Shown: positions 9,931 through 17,293 of the stretch, in pieces
Layout of the letters: every line of letters begins with the position of its first letter
Position numbering within the stretch: position 1 is the stretch's first letter
NCBI GenBank assembly: GCA_019359235.1
Contig: JAHHHT010000013.1
Location: forward strand, 169,049 to 233,048
Origin: Oscillatoria princeps RMCB-10
Lineage (GTDB): Bacteria; Cyanobacteriota; Cyanobacteriia; Cyanobacteriales; Oscillatoriaceae
Length of the DNA stretch: 64,000 nt
Reading direction: 5' to 3'
Position numbers and translations under genes: made by a program
The notes under the pieces: model-generated
Database searches by the model: none
Told to the model about the DNA's origin: nothing
What the model saw: only the letters and a program-made list of their open reading frames with translations

Positions 9931-10359
9931 CACTCACCTCGCCTGCAAAGTACGCACCATCTATAACTGCACTCATCTCTCCCTCACACCTGTCGGGAGC
10001 GGCTGACTTGTTTTTTACTGTAGCGAGTTTTTTTTTTGCTGTCAAACTTCTGCACTCTCCCCCTCTGATGCTGGGGTTATAAAATTTTATCTTTTTGATT
10101 AGTATTTCTAATCTTTGCGGTTGAGCGCCTGAAGCCCCGGTCTTTGTTCTGATTAAACAGCCGTAAATTAGAAATATGCCCCGCACCGGCACCCCCCTCC
10201 GCACCCCCTGAGGGAGCGTTTTTAGCACGCCAGAGGGCGGAATCATTAAAAATTTAAATTATTCTTAAGCGGAATTATTAGAAATTTCTATAGACGCCCG
10301 CCATGCCAGCCGGCACACTGCTGCTTAACACCCAAAAGGTGCCGGTGTCAAGGGGGAAT

Positions 10360-10690
10360 CTCTTAAAAAAGACTCTTCTCAATCAGCTCTTGCAGCTAGA
10401 GCAGCTGTCTTTTGGGCCATCGACCGCAGGCGCGGCGCGTCTATAGCGCTGCTGCACAGTGCAGGGATGAAACTGTAGGGGCAACTCCCGCCGCGACTGT
10501 CCCGAAAGGATGACAGGGCGGTCTGGTGCCCGGTCCCCGCCGGTGTCAGGAGGTCGGCCACGGGGGGCTTAAGAGAAGAGCTAGAATCTTAAAACCCAAG
10601 CCGAAGCGGGTGCAAGTCTGTATAGCTGCGGTTTCAACCGCCCAGAGACTACAGGACACAGCTTAAGTTGACATCGATGCACGGGGGGCC
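10360..10690 (+). ncRNA. Structured RNA candidate, possibly HEARO/omega-RNA-like
   Basis: No convincing reading frame crosses this stretch, but it folds densely. The stems seen are CTGTCC/GGA(tg)ACAG around a CGAAA loop near 10500, TTAAGA/TCTTAA closed by GGC/GCC near 10570, GTCTGTA/TACAgGAC near 10620-10660, and GCGGT/ACCGC with a TTCA loop inside the last one. The patch AAGCCGAAGCGGGTGCAAG looks conserved-RNA-like and reminds me of HEARO RNAs (IscB guide RNAs), which are frequent in cyanobacteria. That identification is from memory only and the boundaries are approximate. No HNH/IscB gene follows, so if correct it would be a stand-alone copy. Confidence 0.4.
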
Positions 10691-10883
10691 GCCCCTACAG
10701 CTATCGGGCCAATGCAAAGAGACTGTTGGCGAATCTCATCGGGGTTAGGGCCGGGTTTTTCGGTGTTACTTTCTTAGAAAGACAATCTCAGCAAAACTCC
10801 CATCTCTTTCTCCCCCTCCCCGCAAGCGGCTTCGGTTTATACACAAATCCCGAGTCATGCCAATTTTCCATGTTTCGCCCGGG

Positions 10884-10918
10884 GTAGGGTGCGTTCCCTT
10901 TTAGGGAACGCACCCTAC
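10884..10918. repeat. Dispersed palindrome GTAGGGTGCGTTCCC / GGGAACGCACCCTAC
   Basis: A perfect 15-bp stem around a 5-base loop. Related copies occur at 17194-17230 and 22905-22939, and half-copies near 52090 and 61850. All lie between genes, so it is a dispersed intergenic repeat family of this genome. Confidence 0.85.
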
Positions 10919-11043
10919 GAGTCACACGCTGTCGCCCGTGCCCAAGATGTGTATAAACGGTAGCCGCAAGCGGGGAGGGGGTTGGGGGGTGGGGTTCTTC
11001 CTCCCCGAAATAGACAATCTCAGCAAAACTCCCCCATCTCTTT

Positions 11044-11085
11044 CTCCCCCTCCCCGCTTGCGGGGAGGGGGTTGGGGGGTGGGGT
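11044..11085. repeat. Dispersed GC-rich palindrome CTCCCCCTCCCCGC...GCGGGGAGGGGG
   Basis: An inverted repeat followed by TTGGGGGGTGGGG. Further copies are at about 10970-11010 (partial), 27064-27105, 56363-56405, 58176-58215 and 59568-59610, always between genes. The CsaB gene (minus strand) ends just beyond it at 11121, so this copy may double as a transcription stop for csaB. Confidence 0.8.
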
Positions 11086-11120
11086 TCTTCTCTTGGCGCT
11101 CCCTCACGGGGCCGGTTCAA

Positions 11121-12167
11121 TCACTCAAAAACCTCCCGCAACAATTCCCGGTGAATCAGCGATCGGTCAGCGATAGATTGGAGCTGCGCCGGCGAGAGGG
11201 CGTCGCCATTAGCGTAGTGTTCCAGCCAAGTTTTGGTAATCGTCCTCGGGTCATCTGGCAACTGGGGCAATTCCCATCCGGGCATATCCAATTCTGCCAT
11301 CAGCTGGCTGACTTTGGGGTCATAGCTGAGCGCGAAACACCGGCACTCCTCCGCAGCAGCCATAATTAGAGCGTGCAGGCGCATTCCAACCGCCATTTCC
11401 ACGCCGCGAAACACGCCTTTGAGCTCTCTGGGATCTTCGAGAGAGAGGATTTTGCTAACACCGGCGAGTTGGGAGTGGATAGACTCGGCGATTTCCAAAT
11501 CTTGAGATGCCTGAAAAGGCAGGAGCAAAATGAAAGTGTCGGTTGCTTTTTGGAAGTCAATCAGGGCGCGGGTGAGGGTTTCCAGGCGTGCCGGTGTCAG
11601 TTGCGGGTGCTTGCGCAGCGTCACCGCCACGCGGGGTGCCGGCAAGTCCCACAAACCCGGCACCTGCTTGGGTTCCAGCGCCCAAACGGGATCGGGAGCG
11701 AAATAGCAGGGGATTTGCCAGTCTGAGAGCAAAGCCGCTGAAGCGCGATCGCGCACGCTCACCGCCGCGCAGCCGGCAAACACTCGTCTAGCCATCTGGC
11801 GAGTCAAAGAGCGCTTCAGCGGGCCCACACCCTGCGCCCAAGCAATCGTTTTCAAGCCCAGCCGCTGAGCCAGTCCCATCAAGCCGGCATAATAGAAGGG
11901 GCTGAGTGCGCTGGTGGCGTCTTGGATCAAACTCCCCCCGCCCCAGATAAAGGCATCTGACTGGCGCAGAGATCGCAGCACCGGCATTGCATTCATGCGA
12001 GGGACCGCAGCCACCCCGTAGCGCTGGCGGGAAGCCGCTGGATTGCCAGAGAGAACCACCGGCGTCACATGGTCTGGTAACATTTGCAACAGGGAAGCCA
12101 GCAAAGCCTCATCGCCCCCATTGCCCAGGCCGTAATATCCGCACAACACTGCTCGCATCTGCCCCAT
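11121..12167 (-). CDS. csaB: Polysaccharide pyruvyl transferase CsaB
   Basis: A 348-residue enzyme of the CsaB family, which transfers pyruvate from phosphoenolpyruvate to a cell-wall polysaccharide and so creates an anchor for SLH-domain proteins. Recognisable segments are the N-terminal YYGLGNGGDEALL, the GGGSLIQDATS loop, AWAQGVGPL, and VGMRLHALIMAA near the C-terminus. These correspond to the two Rossmann-like halves of a GT-B-type fold. ATG 12167 has AGGAAGG five bases upstream; a second in-frame ATG at 12158 would remove three residues. It is a single gene on the minus strand with no partner in the window. No signal peptide, so it acts in the cytoplasm or at the inner face of the membrane. 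Confidence 0.85.
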   Translation of the reverse strand: MGQMRAVLCGYYGLGNGGDEALLASLLQMLPDHVTPVVLSGNPAASRQRYGVAAVPRMNAMPVLRSLRQSDAFIWGGGSLIQDATSALSPFYYAGLMGLAQRLGLKTIAWAQGVGPLKRSLTRQMARRVFAGCAAVSVRDRASAALLSDWQIPCYFAPDPVWALEPKQVPGLWDLPAPRVAVTLRKHPQLTPARLETLTRALIDFQKATDTFILLLPFQASQDLEIAESIHSQLAGVSKILSLEDPRELKGVFRGVEMAVGMRLHALIMAAAEECRCFALSYDPKVSQLMAELDMPGWELPQLPDDPRTITKTWLEHYANGDALSPAQLQSIADRSLIHRELLREVFE

Positions 12168-12317
12168 GTCCTTCCTCAGCTGCTTGCCGCACTAGCTATA
12201 GTTTAGGGCAGTGGCTGGCGGCTTCCGTGAAATTTCTCAAAATTCTGCTGGCGGTTGCTTTTTGTGAATTCCGACTGAATCCTGTACATTCAACTCCGGC
12301 TCGCACGGAGGGGAAGT

Positions 12318-12369
12318 GAAAAAAGACAGCAAAAGTGGCTGTGTCTGGCACCGGCCCCCAGACAGCCAC
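12318..12369 (-). terminator. Rho-independent terminator of the 12401-12694 gene
   Basis: Read on the minus strand, GTGGCTGTCTGG pairs with CCAGACACAGCCAC across a short G/C-rich loop, followed by TTTTGCTGTCTTTTTT. It starts about 30 bases after the stop codon of the gene it would terminate. Confidence 0.7.
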
Positions 12370-12400
12370 CCTGACATAATAAAAAATTATTCAATCGGAT

Positions 12401-12694
12401 TTAGGGGAAGCGTTTTCTGCGTGACCTTTCCTTTTTGGCATTGAAAGTTTTGGGCGTCGGGGGCCCTGCAAAGTAGCGTTTCATTTTAGAATTGGATGGA
12501 TCTGGCTCAGAGTGAACCAAGCCCAAGCTGATCAGTATCAGCGTTTGTTTGTGGACGGTTCCATAAGTGACGCCGACAGCAGCCGCAATTTCTTCGGCAT
12601 TCTGTCCGGGGTGATTGAGGATGGTGTCCAGAATCTTGTTTCGGTTGGTGTAAGCACTGGGGTGCGGTTTGAAGATATGGTTTGAGATAGCCAC
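12401..12694 (-). CDS. Small winged-helix DNA-binding protein
   Basis: A 97-residue basic protein. Residues about 17-70 read as a winged helix: NRNKILDTILNHPGQNAEEIAAAVGV is helix 1 and the scaffold, TYGTVHKQTLILISLGLV the recognition helix region, and SKMKRYFAG the wing. This resembles the HTH of MarR/ArsR-like or IclR-like regulators, but the remaining tail (KKERSRRKRFP) is only a basic extension and no ligand domain is present. It probably regulates transcription or binds DNA structurally; the target is unknown. It stands alone between csaB and the divergently oriented Ycf49-like gene, with its own terminator at 12318-12369. Confidence 0.65.
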   Translation of the reverse strand: MAISNHIFKPHPSAYTNRNKILDTILNHPGQNAEEIAAAVGVTYGTVHKQTLILISLGLVHSEPDPSNSKMKRYFAGPPTPKTFNAKKERSRRKRFP

Positions 12695-12927
12695 GGCTTT
12701 GAACCTGCAGTAAGCATTCAGACAGAAGAAGGGCGTTGGGACTGCCGGCTGGGGCTTAGGGGCTGAGAAGGAGAGGCTTTGCCCTCCGGGCTGCCGGTGG
12801 CCACTCTGCCGAAGGCCCCACCGAGAGTCCCAACGCCTTTCGACGTTAATTGCTGATAGCTTAACTTCATCTGGCTGGGATTTTCAGCGGTAGGATAGGA
12901 AAACTGAGGCAGTGTCAGGGATTTTTT

Positions 12928-13290
12928 ATGCACGCGCTTTCTATTCCTACCTGGATTATTCACATTTCCAGCGTTATCGAGTGGGTTGGGGCCATCTGGC
13001 TGATATGGACATACGGCGAAGTCACCGGCAACCGGGCGTGGCGGGCCCTGTCCGTGGCCATGCTGCCGGCATTAGTCAGCGCCATGTGCGCCTGCACCTG
13101 GCACTATTTTGACAACCCCGAATCCCTGGAGTGGCTCGTCACCCTGCAAGCCGCCATGACAGTGGTGGGGAACTGCACCATGTGCGCCGGCGCTTGGTGG
13201 ATCTGGCGCGGAGCCCGGTTAAAGGAAAGCCAGCAACCCAGAGCCGGTGAAAATACCGCTAACTTAGCCCCCACAGAATCGCGCCGATGA
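12928..13290 (+). CDS. Ycf49-like (DUF2499) membrane protein
   Basis: A 120-residue protein of the family conserved in cyanobacteria and plastids as Ycf49. Characteristic segments are SIPTWIIHISSVIEWVGAIWLIWTYGEVTGNRAW, ALSVAMLPALVSAMCACTWHYFDN and the aromatic third segment AGAWWIWRGA, giving three predicted membrane helices followed by a polar tail. The biochemical role is not established. ATG 12928 starts directly at the conserved N-terminus. Its stop codon overlaps the start of the next gene in ATGA, which indicates translational coupling and a shared function with the DUF3593 protein. Confidence 0.85.
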   Translation: MHALSIPTWIIHISSVIEWVGAIWLIWTYGEVTGNRAWRALSVAMLPALVSAMCACTWHYFDNPESLEWLVTLQAAMTVVGNCTMCAGAWWIWRGARLKESQQPRAGENTANLAPTESRR

Positions 13291-13574
13291 TTTCAAAAGA
13301 GAGTCTGTTTGCTATCTCCCTGTTTCCCTACCTGGGGTTCTTGTGGTTTCTCACCCGATCGGGACAAGTGCCGCGTTTGGCCCTGACCGGCTTTTACATG
13401 ACCCTGGTGTTTGTCGGCGTCACCATTCCCGCTGGGATTTACGCCAAAGTGGCCTATGGCCAGTCCTTAGCGAACGCAGATTTGTTGCACGGGGGGGCGG
13501 AATTCTTTTTGACGCTGGCCAATATTTTGATTGTGTTGGGCTTTCAGCAAGCGGTCAGTCGGGTGCGCGAATAG
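13287..13574 (+). CDS. DUF3593-like membrane protein
   Basis: A 95-residue hydrophobic protein with three likely membrane helices (about residues 7-22, 30-52 and 70-88): FAISLFPYLGFLWFLTRS, LTGFYMTLVFVGVTIPAGIYAKVAYG and GGAEFFLTLANILIVLGF. This matches the DUF3593 family of photosynthetic organisms, usually encoded beside the Ycf49-like gene. The start overlaps the previous stop (ATGA at 13287-13290). Probably located in the thylakoid or plasma membrane. Function undescribed; the strict pairing with DUF2499 suggests a two-subunit membrane complex, which is inference. Confidence 0.8.
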   Translation: MISKESLFAISLFPYLGFLWFLTRSGQVPRLALTGFYMTLVFVGVTIPAGIYAKVAYGQSLANADLLHGGAEFFLTLANILIVLGFQQAVSRVRE

Positions 13575-13762
13575 CAGTCCCGACAGCCGCACCAGAGCCC
13601 CCCGCACCCCCCACCCCCGCACCCCCTGCCCCCTGAGGGATAGATGTTCATTGCCAATCGCTTTTCAAAAATATAAAATGTAATATTCTGCATCAGGTGA
13701 ATTGAACTCAGGAAGGTGGGGAACACTTACCATAGAGTCAAGGCTCCCCATTGCTTTCGAGT

Positions 13763-15685
13763 ATGACGTTTTGTCTCAATCCCGCCTGTTCGCACCCGCA
13801 AAATCCAGATGGGTTAACGCATTGCATCAGTTGCGGGTCACAGTTACTGCTAAAACAGCGCTACCGTGCCATCCAACCCCTCGGGCAAGGGGGATTTGGC
13901 AGAACCTACCTGGCCGTGGATGAAGACCGGCTCTTAACTCGCTGCGTGATTAAACAGCTGCTGCCGCAAATCGAAGGAAGCGGCTCGCGAGCGCAAGCTT
14001 CACTGGAGAAGGCGATGCAGCTGTTCAATCAAGAAGCCATGCGACTGTGCGAACTGGGAGAGCATCCGCAGATTCCGGCGCTTCTGGCTTTTTTTGAACA
14101 AAACCAGCGCCTGTATCTGGTGCAAGAGTACATTGACGGGCAAACTTTGTGGCACGAGCTGCAGGACAAGGGAGCTTTCAGCGAACAGCAGGTTCGGCAC
14201 ATTCTCAGCTCCCTGCTGCCGGTGCTCAAGTTTATCCACGCCCACAGTGTTATTCACCGCGACATTACGCCGGTCAACATCTTGCGCCGGCAGCGCGATG
14301 GCCAATTGATGCTGATCGATTTTGGCGTCGCCAAGCTGCTGAGCAGAACCTCCGCCATGCAAACGGGTACGAAAATTGGCACCCAAGGCTATGCGCCCCT
14401 GGAACAGCTGCGCAGCGGCAAAGCCTATCCAGCAAGCGACATCTACAGTTTGGGCGTCACTTGCATTAACCTGCTGACCAGGGTGAAACCGGATCATCTC
14501 TTCGATCCCCTCAGGGGCTGGGTGTGGCGGGAGCATCTGGCCCAACAGGGGACAGACATCAGCGAGCAATTGGCGCAAATCCTGGACAAGATGATCGAAG
14601 ATATGGTCAGCGATCGCTACCAGTCAGCTGAGGAAGTGCTTAAAACTCTCAGCGAGATTAAAGCCGCACCCCCGCCGCCCCCGCCGCCCGCTCATATCCC
14701 TCCCCTCGCCAGAGTCGTAACCCCCCCACCGGCACCGACATCCAAGCCCAAAACCCGCGGCTGGAAATGCGCCCACACGCTGACCGGACATTCCTCTTGG
14801 GTGACATCCGTCGCCATCAGCTCCAATGGCCTTATCCTTGCCACCGGCAGTCTCGACGACACCGTAAAGGTCTGGAATTTAAACACCGGCGAACTGCTGC
14901 ACACTATGTTTGGGCATTTAAACGCCGTCAATGATGTGGCTATCAGTCCCGATGGCCAGATTGTGGCCAGTTGCAGCGATGACGGCAAGGTCAAGCTGTG
15001 GCACACCGGCACCGGCACCTTGCAGGCCGATCTCGCTGGGCATTTGAGGGATATCAATGCCGTCGCCATCAGCCCGGATGGCAAAATCGTAGCCAGTGGC
15101 AGTGAGGACCGAACCGTCAAGCTCTGGCAGATCGCCAACGGCAAGAGCGACACTCCCACCTACCCGACACGCACCCTCGGCGGTCGTTCCGGCATGGTCA
15201 AGTCCGTTGCCTTCAGTCCCAATGGGCAGATCCTGGCGAGCGGCGGTCTGGATAACAAGATTTATATTTGGAACACCGCCACCGGCGAGCTGCTTAGCAC
15301 CCTCTCCGGGCATTTGAACTCGGTGAATTCTGTCGCCATCAGTTCGGATGGGAAACTGCTCGCCAGCGGCAGTAAAGACCGAACTGTCAAGCTGTGGCAG
15401 ATAACCCCAGACCCGCAGGGACGCCCACTGGGGTCTTTGCTGTACCGGCTCTCTGGCCATCTGGACATGGTGAATTCCGTGGCCTTCAGCGCTCAGGGCA
15501 GTAACCTGATCAGCGGCAGCCGTGACCAGACGGTCAAGTTGTGGAACACAACCACCGGCAAACTGCTAGGCACTTTTTCCGGGCATGTAGGAGCAGTGAA
15601 TTCCGTGGCGGTTAGCGCCGATGGCAAGACGATCGTCAGTGGCAGTTCCGACAAGACCATTAAAATCTACCGCTGGGTTCCTTAG
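13763..15685 (+). CDS. Ser/Thr kinase with zinc ribbon and seven WD40 repeats
   Basis: A 640-residue protein. The N-terminal zinc ribbon has CLNPAC and CISCG pairs (residues 4-28). A Hanks-type kinase domain follows (about 33-300) with GQGGFGRTY, CVIKQL (ATP lysine), LIDFGVAK (DFG) and APLEQL. A proline-rich linker (about 305-330) leads to seven WD40 blades (about 335-640) marked by SPDG..VASGS.D.TVKLW. The catalytic loop reads HRDITPVN: the lysine normally after HRDI is Thr169, so catalysis may be altered. ATG 13763 begins at the family's MxFCLNP start; an upstream TTG at 13751 is less likely. It is first of three consecutive same-strand kinases and is likely cytoplasmic, since no membrane segment is visible. 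Confidence 0.9.
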   Translation: MTFCLNPACSHPQNPDGLTHCISCGSQLLLKQRYRAIQPLGQGGFGRTYLAVDEDRLLTRCVIKQLLPQIEGSGSRAQASLEKAMQLFNQEAMRLCELGEHPQIPALLAFFEQNQRLYLVQEYIDGQTLWHELQDKGAFSEQQVRHILSSLLPVLKFIHAHSVIHRDITPVNILRRQRDGQLMLIDFGVAKLLSRTSAMQTGTKIGTQGYAPLEQLRSGKAYPASDIYSLGVTCINLLTRVKPDHLFDPLRGWVWREHLAQQGTDISEQLAQILDKMIEDMVSDRYQSAEEVLKTLSEIKAAPPPPPPPAHIPPLARVVTPPPAPTSKPKTRGWKCAHTLTGHSSWVTSVAISSNGLILATGSLDDTVKVWNLNTGELLHTMFGHLNAVNDVAISPDGQIVASCSDDGKVKLWHTGTGTLQADLAGHLRDINAVAISPDGKIVASGSEDRTVKLWQIANGKSDTPTYPTRTLGGRSGMVKSVAFSPNGQILASGGLDNKIYIWNTATGELLSTLSGHLNSVNSVAISSDGKLLASGSKDRTVKLWQITPDPQGRPLGSLLYRLSGHLDMVNSVAFSAQGSNLISGSRDQTVKLWNTTTGKLLGTFSGHVGAVNSVAVSADGKTIVSGSSDKTIKIYRWVP

Positions 15686-15693
15686 GGGTTAGG

Positions 15694-15742
15694 GGGCATT
15701 GGGCATTGGGCACTGGGCACTGGGCACTGGGCACTGGGCACT
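15694..15742 (+). repeat. Heptamer tandem repeat GGGCAYT x7
   Basis: Seven consecutive copies of GGGCATT or GGGCACT, followed by the complementary CCCCATGCC motif. Related GGGGCAT runs occur at 36144-36178 (five units) and about 63480-63530. It lies directly between two kinase genes. Confidence 0.85.
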
Positions 15743-15828
15743 GCCCCATGCCTGATGCCCCATGCCCCAAGGGCAAAATCGCCGTGCTAGAGGGCACAAT
15801 AGATACAGTGTCGCTCCCCGTTGCCGGT

Positions 15829-17073
15829 ATGAGTTATTGCCTCAATCCCAGCTGCCCAAACCCCCAGAATCCTGAGGGGGCAAGGTTTTGCCAAGCTTGC
15901 GGCTGCCTTCTGCCGCTCAAGGAGCGCTACCGCGCCATCCGCCCGATCGGGGAAGGGGGATTTGGCCGCACTTTCTTGGCGGTGGATGAAGACCGGCTCA
16001 ACTCTCGCTGCGTTATCAAGCAATTTTTTCCCCAATTTCAAGGCACTGTAGCGTTGCAGAAAGCTACGGAACTCTTTAGCCGCGAGGCGGTGCGGCTGGA
16101 CGAACTGGGCGAACACCCGCAAATTCCCGACCTGCTGGCTTTTTTTGAGCAAGACAAGCGACTGTATCTGGTACAGGAGTTTATTGATGGGCCTTCTTTG
16201 CTGCAGGAGTTGCGCGAGAGGGGCGCTTTCAGCGAGCTGCAGATCCGCCAACTGCTCGGGGATTTGCTGCCGGTGCTGCAGTTTATCCACGAGCGCAAGG
16301 TGATTCACCGCGACATTAAGCCAGAGAATATTGTGCGCCGGCGGAAAAATGGCCAGCTGGTGCTGGTGGATTTTGGCGTGGCGTCCCAAGGTGCCGGTAC
16401 GGAACTGGCAGAAACCGGCACCAGAGCGGGCACCCAAGGTTACGCGCCAATGGAGCAAATGCGCGGCGGTGCGGCATATCCTGCGAGCGACCTTTACAGT
16501 TTGGCGGTGACTTGTCTGGTGCTGCTGGCTGCTAGTATGCCGGACAATTTGTTTGACCCGCTGGAAGGCGAGTGGATCTGGCGAGAAAAGCTGGCGAAAA
16601 GCGGCAAACCCGTCAGCCCTCGCTTGGGGCAAATTTTGGACAAGATGCTGCAAAACTCGGTGAGAGACAGATATCAGTCAGCGGCGGTGGTGCTCGAAGA
16701 ACTCAATCCGGCAAAAGCCGGCACCCGGCACCCACCGGCAGTCCCCAAAGTCACCCCGGCAACCCCGGCACCCCCACCCCCGCAGCCTGCAACTCAGCCC
16801 CCTCCCCCCAATAGCACATCTCGCGCGAAAAGTCAAGCGCCCTCGCGCGATATTGATATGATTGCGGCGGAACTGGCGTTGGTGAGTCAGGCGCAACCGG
16901 CACCCCCGAACGCCGGTGCGCCGGCGATCGAGCCGCCGGCACCCTCGCCAGCACCGCCGCAAAAGCCGCCCGCCGGTGGCACTCAATCGCCCCTGGGGAA
17001 AAGTAAATCTGCCGGTTCTGACATTGATGCGGAATTGGAGTCGCTCAAGTCGGAGTATCGCCCGGAAAGCTAA
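15829..17073 (+). CDS. Ser/Thr kinase with zinc ribbon and Pro-rich tail
   Basis: A 414-residue paralogue of the previous kinase. It has CLNPSC and CQACG zinc-ribbon pairs, then a kinase domain with GEGGFGRTF, CVIKQF, the intact catalytic loop HRDIKPEN, VDFGVA and YAPMEQM, so all catalytic residues are present. Instead of WD40 blades it ends in about 130 residues of Pro/Ala-rich sequence containing two short acidic segments (RDIDMIAAELALV and DIDAELESLKSEY) that look like protein-binding peptides. ATG 15829 is chosen because it gives the family start MSYCLNP; an upstream in-frame start would translate the heptamer repeat. Substrate unknown. Confidence 0.88.
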   Translation: MSYCLNPSCPNPQNPEGARFCQACGCLLPLKERYRAIRPIGEGGFGRTFLAVDEDRLNSRCVIKQFFPQFQGTVALQKATELFSREAVRLDELGEHPQIPDLLAFFEQDKRLYLVQEFIDGPSLLQELRERGAFSELQIRQLLGDLLPVLQFIHERKVIHRDIKPENIVRRRKNGQLVLVDFGVASQGAGTELAETGTRAGTQGYAPMEQMRGGAAYPASDLYSLAVTCLVLLAASMPDNLFDPLEGEWIWREKLAKSGKPVSPRLGQILDKMLQNSVRDRYQSAAVVLEELNPAKAGTRHPPAVPKVTPATPAPPPPQPATQPPPPNSTSRAKSQAPSRDIDMIAAELALVSQAQPAPPNAGAPAIEPPAPSPAPPQKPPAGGTQSPLGKSKSAGSDIDAELESLKSEYRPES

Positions 17074-17193
17074 TATCAATTTGAGCGTTTAGATGCCCGG
17101 ATTCGCCTCGTTACCCTCGTTTCCCCTCGTTCCCAGGCTCCGCCTGGGAATGCTGCTTGGGAGGCTCTGCCTCCCTTTGGATCGCAAGCAGAA

Positions 17194-17230
17194 GTAGGGT
17201 GCGTTCCGCCCTTGGCGGAACGCACCCTAC
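17194..17230. repeat. Dispersed palindrome, GTAGGGTGCGTTCC family
   Basis: A perfect 17-bp stem with a 3-base loop, a member of the family described at 10884. Just upstream, 17120-17185 carries another common element, CCCAGGCTCCGCCTGGGA with GAGGCTCTGCCTCC. Similar copies are at 39125-39160 and 56268-56315. Confidence 0.85.
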
Positions 17231-17293
17231 TCCCCAGCAAACAGGGATTCCAGTCAATTTAAAATATAAAATGTAAAAGATAAAATTGATGTT

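Noticed and set aside
9839..10246. 135-residue minus-strand frame upstream of the giant gene
   Set aside because: It overlaps the start of the real gene in another frame, is basic and low-complexity, and has no ribosome site.
10590..10680. Group I intron core (AGAGACTACA resembling P7)
   Set aside because: No matching downstream P7 strand (TAGTC context) and no interrupted gene around it.
10360..10690. RNase P RNA, tmRNA or cobalamin riboswitch
   Set aside because: The diagnostic sequences of these RNAs (GAGGAAAGTCCGGGCTC, tmRNA tag region, B12 box) are absent.
15787..16653. 288-residue frame opposite the second kinase
   Set aside because: Same kind of shadow appears opposite all the kinases; composition mirrors the sense codons.
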